From Ruegeria_C sp041537905 (GTDB lineage Bacteria > Pseudomonadota > Alphaproteobacteria > Rhodobacterales > Rhodobacteraceae): 64,000 bases of DNA. Shown here one piece after another: positions 36,352 to 44,510 of this stretch. Location: assembly GCF_041537905.1 (NCBI RefSeq), contig NZ_JBGRUO010000024.1:21544-85543 (forward strand), given 5' to 3'. The first letter of the stretch is position 1. Each line of letters opens with the position of its first letter. A model generated the notes under the pieces. It was given only the letters and a program-made list of their open reading frames with translations, had not been told where the DNA came from and searched no databases. A program made the translations under genes and the position numbers.

Positions 36352-38169
36352 TCAGGCGCTTTTGGCCATCCGCTTGCGTTCATGCGGGTCGAGGAAACGC
36401 TTGCGCAGGCGGATCGCGTTGGGGGTCACCTCGACCAACTCATCATCGTCGATATAGGCGATCGCCTCTTCCAGCGAGAAGTTGATATGCGGGGTCAGGC
36501 GCACCGCGTCGTCCGAGCCGCTGGCGCGTACGTTGGTCAGCTTTTTGCCCTTGAGCGGGTTCACTTCCAGATCATTGTCGCGGCTATGTTCGCCGATGAT
36601 CATACCCTGGTAAATCTCGGCTTGTGGGCCGATGAACATGCGACCGCGCTCTTCGAGGTTCCACAGCGCATAGGCCACCGACTGGCCTTTCTCCATCGAG
36701 ATCAGCACGCCTGCGCGGCGGCCCGGGATCGCGCCCTTATGCGGCGCCCAGCCGTGGAACACGCGGTTCAGAACGCCGGTGCCGCGAGTGTCGGTCAGGA
36801 ATTCACCGTGATAGCCGATCAGCCCGCGCGAGGGGACGTGGGCGATGATCCGGGTCTTGCCCGCACCGGCCGGTTTCATCTCGGTCAGCTCGCCCTTGCG
36901 GGTTCCGGTGATCTTTTCGATCACCGCGCCGGAATATTCGTCATCGACATCGATGGTGACCTCTTCGATCGGCTCGACGCGCTGGCCGTTTTCTTCGCGC
37001 AGCAGAACCTGCGGGCGCGAAATGCTCAGCTCGAACCCTTCGCGGCGCATGTTTTCGATCAGAACGCCCATCTGCAATTCGCCGCGTCCCGCAACCTCGA
37101 AGGCTTCGCCGCCGGGCGTGTCGCTGACCTTGATCGCGACGTTGGATTCGGCCTCTTTCATCAGCCGGTCGCGGATGACGCGAGATTGCACCTTCTTGCC
37201 GTCACGGCCCGCCAGCGGCGAGTCGTTGATGCCGAAGGTGACAGAGATGGTGGGCGGATCGATGGGTTGGGCGGGCAGTGCCTCGCTCACGCTGGGTGCG
37301 ACCAGCGAGTCGGCGACGGTGGCCTTGCTCATGCCCGCGAGCGTGACGATATCGCCGGCCTCGGCCAGGTCGATGGGCTGCTGGCCCAGACCGCGGAAGG
37401 CCAGGATCTTGGTCGCACGGAAGCTTTCGATATGGGTACCGTCGCGGCTGAGCGCCTTGATGGTTTCCCCCGCCTTCAGCGTGCCGCTTTCAACGCGCCC
37501 CGTGAGAATGCGGCCGATGAACGGATCGCTGCCCAGCGTGGTGGCCAGCATACGGAAGGGCTCATCCTTATGGGCGACCTGCGCAGGCGCGGGCACGTGA
37601 TCGACGATCAGATCAAACAGCGCGCTCAGGTCCTGACGCGGCCCGTCCAGCTCCATATCGGCCCAGCCGGAGCGACCCGAGGCATACATGGCCGGGAAAT
37701 CAAGCTGGTCGTCATCAGCGCCCAGATTGGCGAAGAGGTCGAAACACTCGTCCAGCGCCCGATCAGGCTCGGCATCGGGTTTGTCGACCTTGTTGAGCAC
37801 CACGATCGGTCGCAGGCCCAGTGCCAGCGCCTTGGAGGTGACGAATTTGGTCTGCGGCATCGGCCCTTCGGCGGCGTCCACCAGCAGGACGACCCCATCG
37901 ACCATGCTCAGGATCCGTTCCACCTCGCCGCCGAAATCGGCGTGGCCCGGCGTGTCGACGATATTGATCCGCGTGCCTTTCCATTCGACGCTGGTGGCCT
38001 TGGCCAGAATGGTGATGCCGCGCTCGCGTTCCAGATCGTTGCTGTCGAGCGCGCGTTCGGCCACGGCCTGATTGTCGCGGAACGCGCCGGATTGCTTGAG
38101 CAGCCCATCGACCAGCGTTGTCTTGCCGTGGTCCACGTGGGCGATGATTGCGATGTTACGCAGGTCCAT
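36352..38169 (-). CDS. typA: Ribosome-associated translational GTPase TypA/BipA
   Basis: 605 aa. The G domain has AHVDHGKTTLVDG, DTPGHADFGGEV and NKVDKPDAEP. Domain II, an EF-G-like domain and the BipA-specific C-terminus (HINFSLEEAIAYIDDDELVEVTP) follow. It acts on ribosomes in stress and cold conditions. The ATG at 38169 matches the family start; the longer open frame is rejected. It is a single gene ended by a strong terminator. Confidence 0.97.
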   Translation of the reverse strand: MDLRNIAIIAHVDHGKTTLVDGLLKQSGAFRDNQAVAERALDSNDLERERGITILAKATSVEWKGTRINIVDTPGHADFGGEVERILSMVDGVVLLVDAAEGPMPQTKFVTSKALALGLRPIVVLNKVDKPDAEPDRALDECFDLFANLGADDDQLDFPAMYASGRSGWADMELDGPRQDLSALFDLIVDHVPAPAQVAHKDEPFRMLATTLGSDPFIGRILTGRVESGTLKAGETIKALSRDGTHIESFRATKILAFRGLGQQPIDLAEAGDIVTLAGMSKATVADSLVAPSVSEALPAQPIDPPTISVTFGINDSPLAGRDGKKVQSRVIRDRLMKEAESNVAIKVSDTPGGEAFEVAGRGELQMGVLIENMRREGFELSISRPQVLLREENGQRVEPIEEVTIDVDDEYSGAVIEKITGTRKGELTEMKPAGAGKTRIIAHVPSRGLIGYHGEFLTDTRGTGVLNRVFHGWAPHKGAIPGRRAGVLISMEKGQSVAYALWNLEERGRMFIGPQAEIYQGMIIGEHSRDNDLEVNPLKGKKLTNVRASGSDDAVRLTPHINFSLEEAIAYIDDDELVEVTPNAIRLRKRFLDPHERKRMAKSA

Positions 38170-38242
38170 GAAACTTGCCTTAAATGGGGAGGTTGCGCGC
38201 GCCATAACGCGGCAGCGCCGCAAGTTCCAGCAAAAAGCGGGC

Positions 38243-38578
38243 CTAATGGCTTGCAGAGGCCGAAAACAGGTGGATGACCAGAATACCCGCGATGATCAGT
38301 GCCAATCCCAGCAAGGCAGGCCAATCCAGCCGCTGACCAAAGGCGATAAAGCCGATCACCGCGATCAGCAGGATGCCAAGGCCCGACCAGATTGCATAGA
38401 CGATGCCAACGGGCATGACGCGGAGTGTCAGCGAAAGCAGGTAGAAGGCAAGCCCGTAACCCACGACCACGATGACCGAGGGCCAGAAGCGGGTGAACTG
38501 ATGGCTGGCTTGCAGGGCGGTTGTTCCGATTGTCTCTGCAGCGACCGCGAGGAGCAGGATGAAATAGATATGTGCCAT
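38243..38578 (-). CDS. SMR family small multidrug resistance transporter
   Basis: 111 aa with four membrane helices. The helix-1 glutamate needed for proton and drug coupling is present (AAETIGTTAL). The helix-3 to helix-4 sequence VGIVYAIWSGLGI is diagnostic. These proteins work as dimers and export cationic drugs, guanidinium or polyamines. The single gene is preceded by GAGGGACC, a fair ribosome site. It is not obviously paired with a second SMR subunit. Confidence 0.92.
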   Translation of the reverse strand: MAHIYFILLLAVAAETIGTTALQASHQFTRFWPSVIVVVGYGLAFYLLSLTLRVMPVGIVYAIWSGLGILLIAVIGFIAFGQRLDWPALLGLALIIAGILVIHLFSASASH

Positions 38579-38725
38579 GGCCGGTCCCTCTGGATTGCAC
38601 GCTGACGTGCTAGTGCATGGAATAGAGGGTTGCGGCAAGAAAATTCCCGATCCTTGCAAGATACGTGCTGCATTGCAGCGCAAAAGGTCAGGGAAACCGG
38701 ACTACGCAAGTCTCAATTAGGGACC

Positions 38726-38731
38726 TATAAT
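38726..38731 (+). promoter_or_regulatory. Consensus -10 hexamer of the 45-codon gene
   Basis: A perfect TATAAT lies 37 bp before the small-gene ATG. The -35 region is poor, so an activator or an extended -10 may help. Confidence 0.45.
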
Positions 38732-38768
38732 ATCGATGTTGCGTTAGTTTTTACAAGTGGTGGTCGGT

Positions 38769-38906
38769 ATGACTGGATTTACGAAGGTGATCGTGCTGGT
38801 TGCGGGGGTTCTTGCATTTTTGGGGTGGATGACAAACCAGCCCGAAGCGGGGTCAACGTCTGGTGCGTTTTCGGGGGGCGGAGTGCAAACCTCTGTCACA
38901 TTCTGA
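38769..38906 (+). CDS. Small single-pass membrane protein, unknown
   Basis: A 45-codon gene. An N-terminal membrane helix (TKVIVLVAGVLAFLGWM) is followed by a short polar tail rich in Ser and Gly (STSGAFSGGG). A perfect -10 hexamer lies 37 bp upstream and a strong intrinsic terminator starts 8 bp after the stop, so it looks like a complete one-gene transcription unit. The ribosome site (GTGGTGG) is only moderate. It could instead be a leader or regulatory RNA. I do not recognise a family. Confidence 0.6.
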   Translation: MTGFTKVIVLVAGVLAFLGWMTNQPEAGSTSGAFSGGGVQTSVTF

Positions 38907-38914
38907 GTAATGAA

Positions 38915-38947
38915 AGAAAGGAGCTCTGCGGCTCCTTTCTTGCTTTT
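38915..38947 (+). terminator. Terminator after the 45-codon gene
   Basis: A perfect 10-bp stem (AGAAAGGAGC, TCTGCG loop, GCTCCTTTCT) followed by TGCTTTT. It can also serve the convergent icd gene. Confidence 0.85.
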
Positions 38948-38960
38948 GTGACATGCGGGT

Positions 38961-40175
38961 CTAACCGGCCAGCGCTTTGCCTAGGTTTTCGTCGATCTTT
39001 TCGAGGAAACCCATCGTTGTCAGCCACCCCTGATCCGGGCCGACCAGCAGGGCGAGGTCTTTGGTCATGAACCCGCTTTCCACCGTATCGACGATCACTT
39101 TCTCCAATGTGGTGGCAAATGTCATCAACGGGTCATTGCCGTCCAGCTTGGCGCGATGCTTCAACCCGCCGGTCCAAGCATAGATCGAGGCGATGGAATT
39201 GGTCGAGGTCTGCTCGCCCGCCTGATGCTGGCGGTAGTGGCGGGTGACAGTGCCATGGGCGGCTTCGGCCTCGACGATCTTGCCGTCGGGCGTCATCAAT
39301 TGCGAGGTCATGAGGCCGAGTGAGCCAAAGCCCTGCGCCACTGTGTCGGACTGCACATCACCGTCATAGTTCTTGCAAGCCCAGACAAAGCCGCCATTCC
39401 ATTTCATGCAGCAGGCGACCATGTCGTCGATCAGGCGGTGTTCATACCAGATATTCTTGGCCTTGAACTTCTCTTCGAACTCTGCCTCGTAAACCTCTTG
39501 AAAAATCTCAAGAAAGCGCCCGTCATATTGTTTGAGGATGGTGTTCTTTGTCGACAGGTAGACCGGCCATCCAATCTCCAGCCCGTAGTTGAACGAGGCG
39601 CGGGCGAAATCATAGATCGAGGCGTCGAGGTTATACATCGACATGAACACACCCGATGAGGGTGCGTCGAACACCTCATGTTCGATCTCGGTGCCATCCT
39701 CGCCGACGAATTTCATCGTCAGCTTGCCGGGGCCCGGGAATTTCATGTCGGTGGCCTTGTACTGGTCACCAAAGGCATGGCGCCCGATCACGATGGGTTT
39801 GGTCCATCCCGGCACAAGACGCGGCACATTACGGCAAATGATCGGCTGGCGGAACACCACACCACCCAGAATGTTACGGATCGTGCCATTGGGACTGCGC
39901 CACATCTGTTTCAGGCCGAACTCTTCGACCCGTGCCTCATCCGGCGTGATGGTGGCGCATTTCACCGCGACGCCGACCTCTTTGGTCTTTTCGGCGGCGT
40001 CGATGGTGACCTGATCCTCGGTGCGGTCGCGTTCTTCGATTCCCAGATCATAATAGAGCAGGTCGATATCCAGATAGGGCAGGATCAGCTTGTCCTTGAT
40101 GAACTGCCACATGATGCGGGTCATTTCGTCGCCATCCATCTCGACGATGGGGTTGTCCACCTTGATCTTGGTCAT
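38961..40175 (-). CDS. icd: NADP-dependent isocitrate dehydrogenase
   Basis: Oxidative decarboxylation of isocitrate to 2-oxoglutarate in the TCA cycle. 404 aa of the eukaryote-like dimeric type II class common in alphaproteobacteria. Visible motifs are VEMDGDEMTRIMW at the N-terminus, ATITPDEARVEEFGLKQMWRSPNGTIRN for substrate binding, and NYDGDVQSDTVAQGFGSLGLMTS. The ATG at 40175 fits the family. Confidence 0.97.
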   Translation of the reverse strand: MTKIKVDNPIVEMDGDEMTRIMWQFIKDKLILPYLDIDLLYYDLGIEERDRTEDQVTIDAAEKTKEVGVAVKCATITPDEARVEEFGLKQMWRSPNGTIRNILGGVVFRQPIICRNVPRLVPGWTKPIVIGRHAFGDQYKATDMKFPGPGKLTMKFVGEDGTEIEHEVFDAPSSGVFMSMYNLDASIYDFARASFNYGLEIGWPVYLSTKNTILKQYDGRFLEIFQEVYEAEFEEKFKAKNIWYEHRLIDDMVACCMKWNGGFVWACKNYDGDVQSDTVAQGFGSLGLMTSQLMTPDGKIVEAEAAHGTVTRHYRQHQAGEQTSTNSIASIYAWTGGLKHRAKLDGNDPLMTFATTLEKVIVDTVESGFMTKDLALLVGPDQGWLTTMGFLEKIDENLGKALAG

Positions 40176-40324
40176 TCGGAAACGCGTCCTCTGTCAGCAT
40201 CGGGTGCCGCAGGTTTAGCCGGTTTCGTGAGGGATGAACAGATGGTATACGACGGTATACTTAATTTTGCTCCTACCGGACGATGTGTGGCTGCGGGGAC
40301 CCGAGCGGCTTGGCCCCGGTAGCG

Positions 40325-41467
40325 TCACAGGGCGGCGCGCACCTGCGGCCGTAACCATGCCCAGATCTCCGGCGCGCCCTTGTTCACCGGCACACCGACG
40401 CGTTGGTCCAGCTGTTCCATCGTGACGCTGTACTCAACCCAACTTCCGCCGCCGTTCTCCAGATTGGCAATCGGGGGATGGAGCCGGTCGATGGCCTTGG
40501 TAAAGACCGCATCCGCCGTCTGCGCCGCTTCAAATTCGCGCCATAACGTATTGAATTCATGGCCCTGATCGGGTGGCAGTAATCCAAACAGACGCTCTGC
40601 TGCCGCATTCTCCTTTGCGGCCATCAGGGCCCGGTCGGATTGCCCGTGAATGGGGGCGTCGCCTGCGTCGATCTCGACGATGTCATGCAACAGCAGCATG
40701 CCGAGCACGCGGTCTATGTCGACGCCCGGCGCGGCTTGATCTGCCAGAACCCAAGCATAGAGCATGGCGTGCCAGGAATGTTCGGCCGAGTTTTCATGGC
40801 GCGAATTGTCGAGCAGGCGCGAGGCGCGATAGACCGACTTCAACCGGTCCGCCTCACAGAGGAATGTCAGCCGCTGCGCCACATCCTGCGTGTCCTGCTG
40901 CGTCGCTTCTCCCAGAAGCATCAGCGCATGGTGATAGGCCTGGGGGAAATCGTGGCGCAGGGGCGCAGCACGTCCCGTGGACAGGTTGTTCCGGACAATC
41001 TCGACATGTTCGGGCACCGGGCTTTCCGCGCAGAGCACCTGAAAGATCGGCTGGCAGCGATCCAATTGCTTGGCGAATCTTGAATCCGGGCAGGCCTCGG
41101 CCTCGAACGCGCGCCAGAGGTCCAGAAAGTGCGGCGCCTGATCCGCTGGCAACATCCCGAAAAGCCGCTCTGCCGCGCGCTCTTCGGCTGCGGCAATCGC
41201 CGTCCAGTCGTGATCTTCATGGATCGGATGATCGCCGACCTCGATCTCGACCAGATCGTGCAGCAGCAGCATCTTGATCACCCGCGCGATCGAGACATCG
41301 GCCTTGGCAAGCGGTGCAAAGACCAGCGCATAAAGCGCAAGATGCCAGCAATGTTCTGCCGCGTTTTCAGGGCGCGAGAGGTCCAGCAGCAGGTTGGCGC
41401 GATCCACTCGCTTGAGCTTGTCGGCCTCTTTCAGGAACGTAATCTGGGCGGCCAGCCGCTCGGTCAT
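40325..41467 (-). CDS. Tandem double-HD phosphohydrolase (YfbR/HDDC2-like)
   Basis: 380 aa made of two similar halves. Half one has AEHCWH (His39, His42) and LLLHDLVEIEVGD (His70, Asp71). Half two has AEHSWHAMLYAWVL (His230) and LLLHDIVEIDAGD (His261, Asp262). Both keep the metal-binding HD residues and resemble single-domain 5'-nucleotidases of about 190 aa. Each is followed by a matching helical segment (ERLFGMLPADQ and ERLFGLLPPDQ). It is the last gene of a three-gene leftward operon; its ATG overlaps the previous stop by 4 bp. Confidence 0.88.
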   Translation of the reverse strand: MTERLAAQITFLKEADKLKRVDRANLLLDLSRPENAAEHCWHLALYALVFAPLAKADVSIARVIKMLLLHDLVEIEVGDHPIHEDHDWTAIAAAEERAAERLFGMLPADQAPHFLDLWRAFEAEACPDSRFAKQLDRCQPIFQVLCAESPVPEHVEIVRNNLSTGRAAPLRHDFPQAYHHALMLLGEATQQDTQDVAQRLTFLCEADRLKSVYRASRLLDNSRHENSAEHSWHAMLYAWVLADQAAPGVDIDRVLGMLLLHDIVEIDAGDAPIHGQSDRALMAAKENAAAERLFGLLPPDQGHEFNTLWREFEAAQTADAVFTKAIDRLHPPIANLENGGGSWVEYSVTMEQLDQRVGVPVNKGAPEIWAWLRPQVRAAL

Positions 41468-41715
41468 TGCGCCTGCGGCGTTTCGGCCTTTTTCTTGGCC
41501 CGCAGCTGCACGATCCGCTTGTTCAGAAAATCGCGCGCCTTCTTTTCGGCCAGCCGCACGCGCACCTCGGTCAGAAACGCCTCTTCCAGCGTTTGCGAGG
41601 CCGCGCCCAGCACGGTGCCGATTTCGACAAACAGGCGATCCTCGCCCGTCTCGTCCATGATGTTCACCGTATCCTCGGCCAGCTTTGCAGCAAGGGTTTC
41701 GAGGGTGGAACTCAT
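41464..41715 (-). CDS. Small conserved protein, function unknown
   Basis: 83 aa, largely helical and charged, ending in a Lys-rich tail (LRAKKKAETPQAQ). It overlaps the neighbours at both ends (4 bp with the double-HD gene, 1 bp with the hydrolase gene), so it is a genuine coupled gene. No known domain is visible. Confidence 0.75.
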   Translation of the reverse strand: MSSTLETLAAKLAEDTVNIMDETGEDRLFVEIGTVLGAASQTLEEAFLTEVRVRLAEKKARDFLNKRIVQLRAKKKAETPQAQ

Positions 41716-42368
41716 CAGCGGGTCGTCTCCGTCAGGCGACGTTTCACATAATCGGTGACCGAGTCGGTCAGCGTGTCCATATGTTCGCCCTGGAAGAAGT
41801 GATCAGCGCTCTCCACCTCCTGATGGGTGATGGTGATGCCTTTCTGCTCATGCAGCTTTTCCACCAGCGTATGGGTGTCGCTGGGCGGGGCCACGCGGTC
41901 GGAGGTGCCGTTGATGATCAGACCCGAGGACGGGCAGGGCGCCAGGAAGGAGAAATCATACATGTTTGCCGGCGGCGAGACCGAGATGAACCCGGTGATC
42001 TCTGGCCGCCGCATCAGCAGCTGCATCCCGATCCAGGCCCCAAAGGAAAAGCCCGCAACCCAGCAATGCTTGGAGTTGTTGTTCATCGACTGCAGGTAGT
42101 CCAGCGCCGAGGCCGCATCGCTCAACTCGCCGATGCCCTGATCATATTCGCCCTGACTGCGCCCGACACCGCGGAAATTGAACCGCAACACGGTGAAGCC
42201 CATGTTGTAGAAGGCATAATGCAGGTTGTAGACGACCTTGTTGTTCATCGTCCCGCCGAATTGCGGGTGCGGATGCAGCACGATCGCGATGGGGGCGTCT
42301 TTTTCCTTTTGCGGGTGGTAGCGGCCTTCCAGCCGGCCTTCGGGGCCGGGAAATATCACCTCGGGCAT
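41715..42368 (-). CDS. Alpha/beta hydrolase (COG2945-like)
   Basis: 217 aa from the ATG at 42368. It has the N-terminal VLHPHPQFGGTMNNKVV, which is diagnostic for this hydrolase group, FRGVGRSQG, the nucleophile elbow GFSFGAWIG, an Asp in GTSDRVAPP and the C-terminal His in ADHFFQG. The substrate is unknown. It heads the leftward operon with the 83-aa and double-HD genes and is divergent from iscR. The start at 42431 would overlap the iscR promoter and is rejected. Confidence 0.88.
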   Translation of the reverse strand: MPEVIFPGPEGRLEGRYHPQKEKDAPIAIVLHPHPQFGGTMNNKVVYNLHYAFYNMGFTVLRFNFRGVGRSQGEYDQGIGELSDAASALDYLQSMNNNSKHCWVAGFSFGAWIGMQLLMRRPEITGFISVSPPANMYDFSFLAPCPSSGLIINGTSDRVAPPSDTHTLVEKLHEQKGITITHQEVESADHFFQGEHMDTLTDSVTDYVKRRLTETTR

Positions 42369-42414
42369 CTGTGCGTCGGTCCTGTCTCTCGTCGGGGGGC
42401 AGTTCAAGAAATTC

Positions 42415-42451
42415 TTGACGGTATTTCTCAACTACCTTAGAACGGTTCTAA
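42415..42451 (+). promoter_or_regulatory. iscR-suf promoter with two iron-type operators
   Basis: A -35 TTGACG (42415-42420) and -10 TAGAAC (42438-42443) are 17 bp apart. The dyad TTGA-N9-TCAA (42415-42431), like RirA/Iron-Rhodo boxes, covers the -35. The palindrome TTAGAAC-G-GTTCTAA (42437-42451), like the ICE box bound by Irr, covers the -10. Confidence 0.65.
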
Positions 42452-42547
42452 TCTCTGGCGCCGCGTATCTGTGCGCCAAAGCGAGATACGCATTGGCGAC
42501 GCAAACGTCAATGATGTCCCCGAGGCAAGTGAGATGAGGCCGCTCGC

Positions 42548-43009
42548 ATGAAACTGTCGACCAAAGGGCGCTATGCGATGGTGGCGCTGGCAGATATGGC
42601 GCTGCAATCGCAGGAATCGCTTGTGACATTGGGCGAGATTTCCGAGCGGCAGGATATCTCATTGCCTTATCTGGAACAGCTTTTTGTGAAACTGCGCCGG
42701 GCCGAACTGGTATCTTCTGTGCGCGGCCCCGGCGGCGGCTACCGTCTGGCACGTCCGCCATCCGAGATTCGCATTGTCGAGATTCTGGGCGCCGTCGATG
42801 AAACGGTGGATGCGATGCACAAAGGGGCAGGGGCTTCGGGTGCGTCCTCGGGCAGCCGCGCGCAATCGCTGACCAACCGGCTCTGGGAAAGCCTGAGCGC
42901 GCATGTCTATGTCTTTCTGCATCAGACCCGGCTGTCGGACGTGATCGAGAACGATCTGGCACCGTGTCCGGCAGTACCGCATCTGTTTGATGTTGTGGAT
43001 TCGGAATGA
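42548..43009 (+). CDS. iscR: Rrf2 family regulator IscR
   Basis: 153 aa. The winged helix has STKGRYAMVALADMAL, ISLPYLEQLFVKLRRAELV and SVRGPGGGYRLAR, typical of IscR. The three cysteines that bind the 2Fe-2S cluster in E. coli IscR are absent; that loop reads KGAGASGASSGSRAQS. The only cysteine is Cys140 (APCPAVPH). A single-cysteine IscR is known for Rhodobacter sphaeroides. It is the first gene of the suf operon and overlaps the next gene by 4 bp. Confidence 0.93.
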   Translation: MKLSTKGRYAMVALADMALQSQESLVTLGEISERQDISLPYLEQLFVKLRRAELVSSVRGPGGGYRLARPPSEIRIVEILGAVDETVDAMHKGAGASGASSGSRAQSLTNRLWESLSAHVYVFLHQTRLSDVIENDLAPCPAVPHLFDVVDSE

Positions 43010-43452
43010 GTGCACAAGACGCAAAAATACCAGAGATCGAACCGGTCGAGAAAAAAGATGACTTCGGTTCATGGGGCCGCGCCGTTCCACAAATGGTCCG
43101 CGTGGCAAGCCCCTGGACCCGATTTGCGCACCGGTTTTCCATGTTGGCCGACAAGGTCTATATGTCGCCGGACCATTGTCTTTTGTACTTGGCGCGACGA
43201 GTCGGAGATGCGCGCTTGCAGCGCGAACGCATGGTGACTTGGTGGGGGCGGATTTACAATGTGATGACGGGCGCAAGGCCGGCGACCGTTGATGTATCAG
43301 GAGCGGTGCTGGCTGGCGTGCTAGAATTTGTCGGAAATCCGATTCCGGACCACTTGGATCGTGGTGAAGACTACAGGATCTCATTCGATCTGGCTGACCG
43401 CCTGCTGGAGCAAGTGACGGCGAAGGCTGCTCAAGAAGGTATGTTGAAGTGA
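43006..43452 (+). CDS. Hypothetical protein in the suf operon
   Basis: 148 aa, soluble, with no signal peptide. It has an acidic and lysine-rich N-terminus (DAKIPEIEPVEKKDDF) and then a mixed domain with WTRFAHRFSMLADKVYM and RMVTWWGRIYNVMTGARP. It overlaps iscR by 4 bp (ATGA) and the cysteine desulfurase GTG by 4 bp, so it is tightly built into the operon. I do not recognise a family. Its base composition is lower in GC than its neighbours, which suggests late insertion. Confidence 0.7.
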   Translation: MSAQDAKIPEIEPVEKKDDFGSWGRAVPQMVRVASPWTRFAHRFSMLADKVYMSPDHCLLYLARRVGDARLQRERMVTWWGRIYNVMTGARPATVDVSGAVLAGVLEFVGNPIPDHLDRGEDYRISFDLADRLLEQVTAKAAQEGMLK

Positions 43453-44492
43453 CCCGCATCTATCTGGATCATAACGCGACAACTCCGCTGCGTGCAGAGG
43501 CGCGCGCGGCGATGATCGCGGCGATGGACCTGGTGGGCAATCCCTCTTCGGTTCATGCCGAAGGGCGCGCGGCCAAGGCGCTGGTGGAAAAGGCGCGGGC
43601 ACAGGTGGCGGCAGCTTTTGGCGCGGATGGGGCGGATGTGGTCTTTACCTCCGGGTCGACCGAGGGTGCGGCGCTGGCGCTGGCAGGGCGCGGCCTGGCC
43701 GGGTCCGGCGTTGAACATGATGCGGTGCGAGCCTGGGCTGATGAAAGCCTGCATGTTGACGGCGCGGGTCGTGTTTTAGTGCCCGATCCGGGATCAAGCA
43801 CCATGCAGATGGCCAATTCCGAAACCGGGATTGTGCAGGACCTGCCCGAAGGTCTGGCCGTGACGGATGCGACTCAGGCATTTGGCAAGCTGCCCATGGC
43901 CTTCAACTGGAGCGGCGCGCAGATGGCGTTGATCTCGGCTCACAAGCTGGGCGGCCCAAAGGGAATCGGGGCCGTGGTGCTGCGGCGCGGGACCGAGCTT
44001 GCCGCCCAGATTCGCGGCGGCGGGCAAGAGATGGGGCGCAGGTCCGGGACCGAAAATATCATTGGAATCGCGGGGTTCGGCGCCGCAGCTGAAGCAGCGG
44101 CGCGGGATCTGGCCTCGGGTGTCTGGGCGCAGGTTGAAGAATTTAGAAATATTCTAGAAAACGCTCTTGAGGCTGCGGCTAACGAGACTATTTTTGTCGG
44201 GAAAGACGCGCGCCGCCTGCCGAACACCTCCTGTTTTGCAACGCCCGGATGGAAGGGTGAAACGCAGGTCATGCAGATGGATTTGGCGGGGTTTGCGATC
44301 AGCGCGGGCTCGGCCTGTTCCAGCGGCAAGGTGCGCGCCAGCGCGGTTCTGACCGCAATGGGATATGACGAGACGGTTGCCTCATCCGCAGTGCGGGTGT
44401 CGCTGGGGCCCGAGACGACGGAACAGGATGTGCTGCGCTTCGCCGAGGCGTGGCTGAACAAGGAAAAGAAGTACCGCGCGCGTGCCGCGTGA
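43449..44492 (+). CDS. Cysteine desulfurase, class I (NifS/IscS type)
   Basis: PLP enzyme that takes sulfur from cysteine for Fe-S cluster assembly. 347 aa. It has the N-terminal IYLDHNATTPLRAEA, the PLP lysine in SAHKLGGPKGIGA, GRRSGTENI, and the persulfide cysteine in GSACSSGKV. It starts with GTG overlapping the previous stop. The operon also has a class II desulfurase (sufS), so two sulfur donors are encoded together. This is the usual plan in Rhodobacterales suf operons. Confidence 0.95.
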   Translation: MTRIYLDHNATTPLRAEARAAMIAAMDLVGNPSSVHAEGRAAKALVEKARAQVAAAFGADGADVVFTSGSTEGAALALAGRGLAGSGVEHDAVRAWADESLHVDGAGRVLVPDPGSSTMQMANSETGIVQDLPEGLAVTDATQAFGKLPMAFNWSGAQMALISAHKLGGPKGIGAVVLRRGTELAAQIRGGGQEMGRRSGTENIIGIAGFGAAAEAAARDLASGVWAQVEEFRNILENALEAAANETIFVGKDARRLPNTSCFATPGWKGETQVMQMDLAGFAISAGSACSSGKVRASAVLTAMGYDETVASSAVRVSLGPETTEQDVLRFAEAWLNKEKKYRARAA

Positions 44493-44510
44493 GTAACGGA
44501 GGAAGATAAA

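Noticed and set aside
36382..38277. 631-codon open frame on the + strand opposite typA
   Set aside because: It mirrors the full length of typA; composition is that of an antisense frame and no motif is present.
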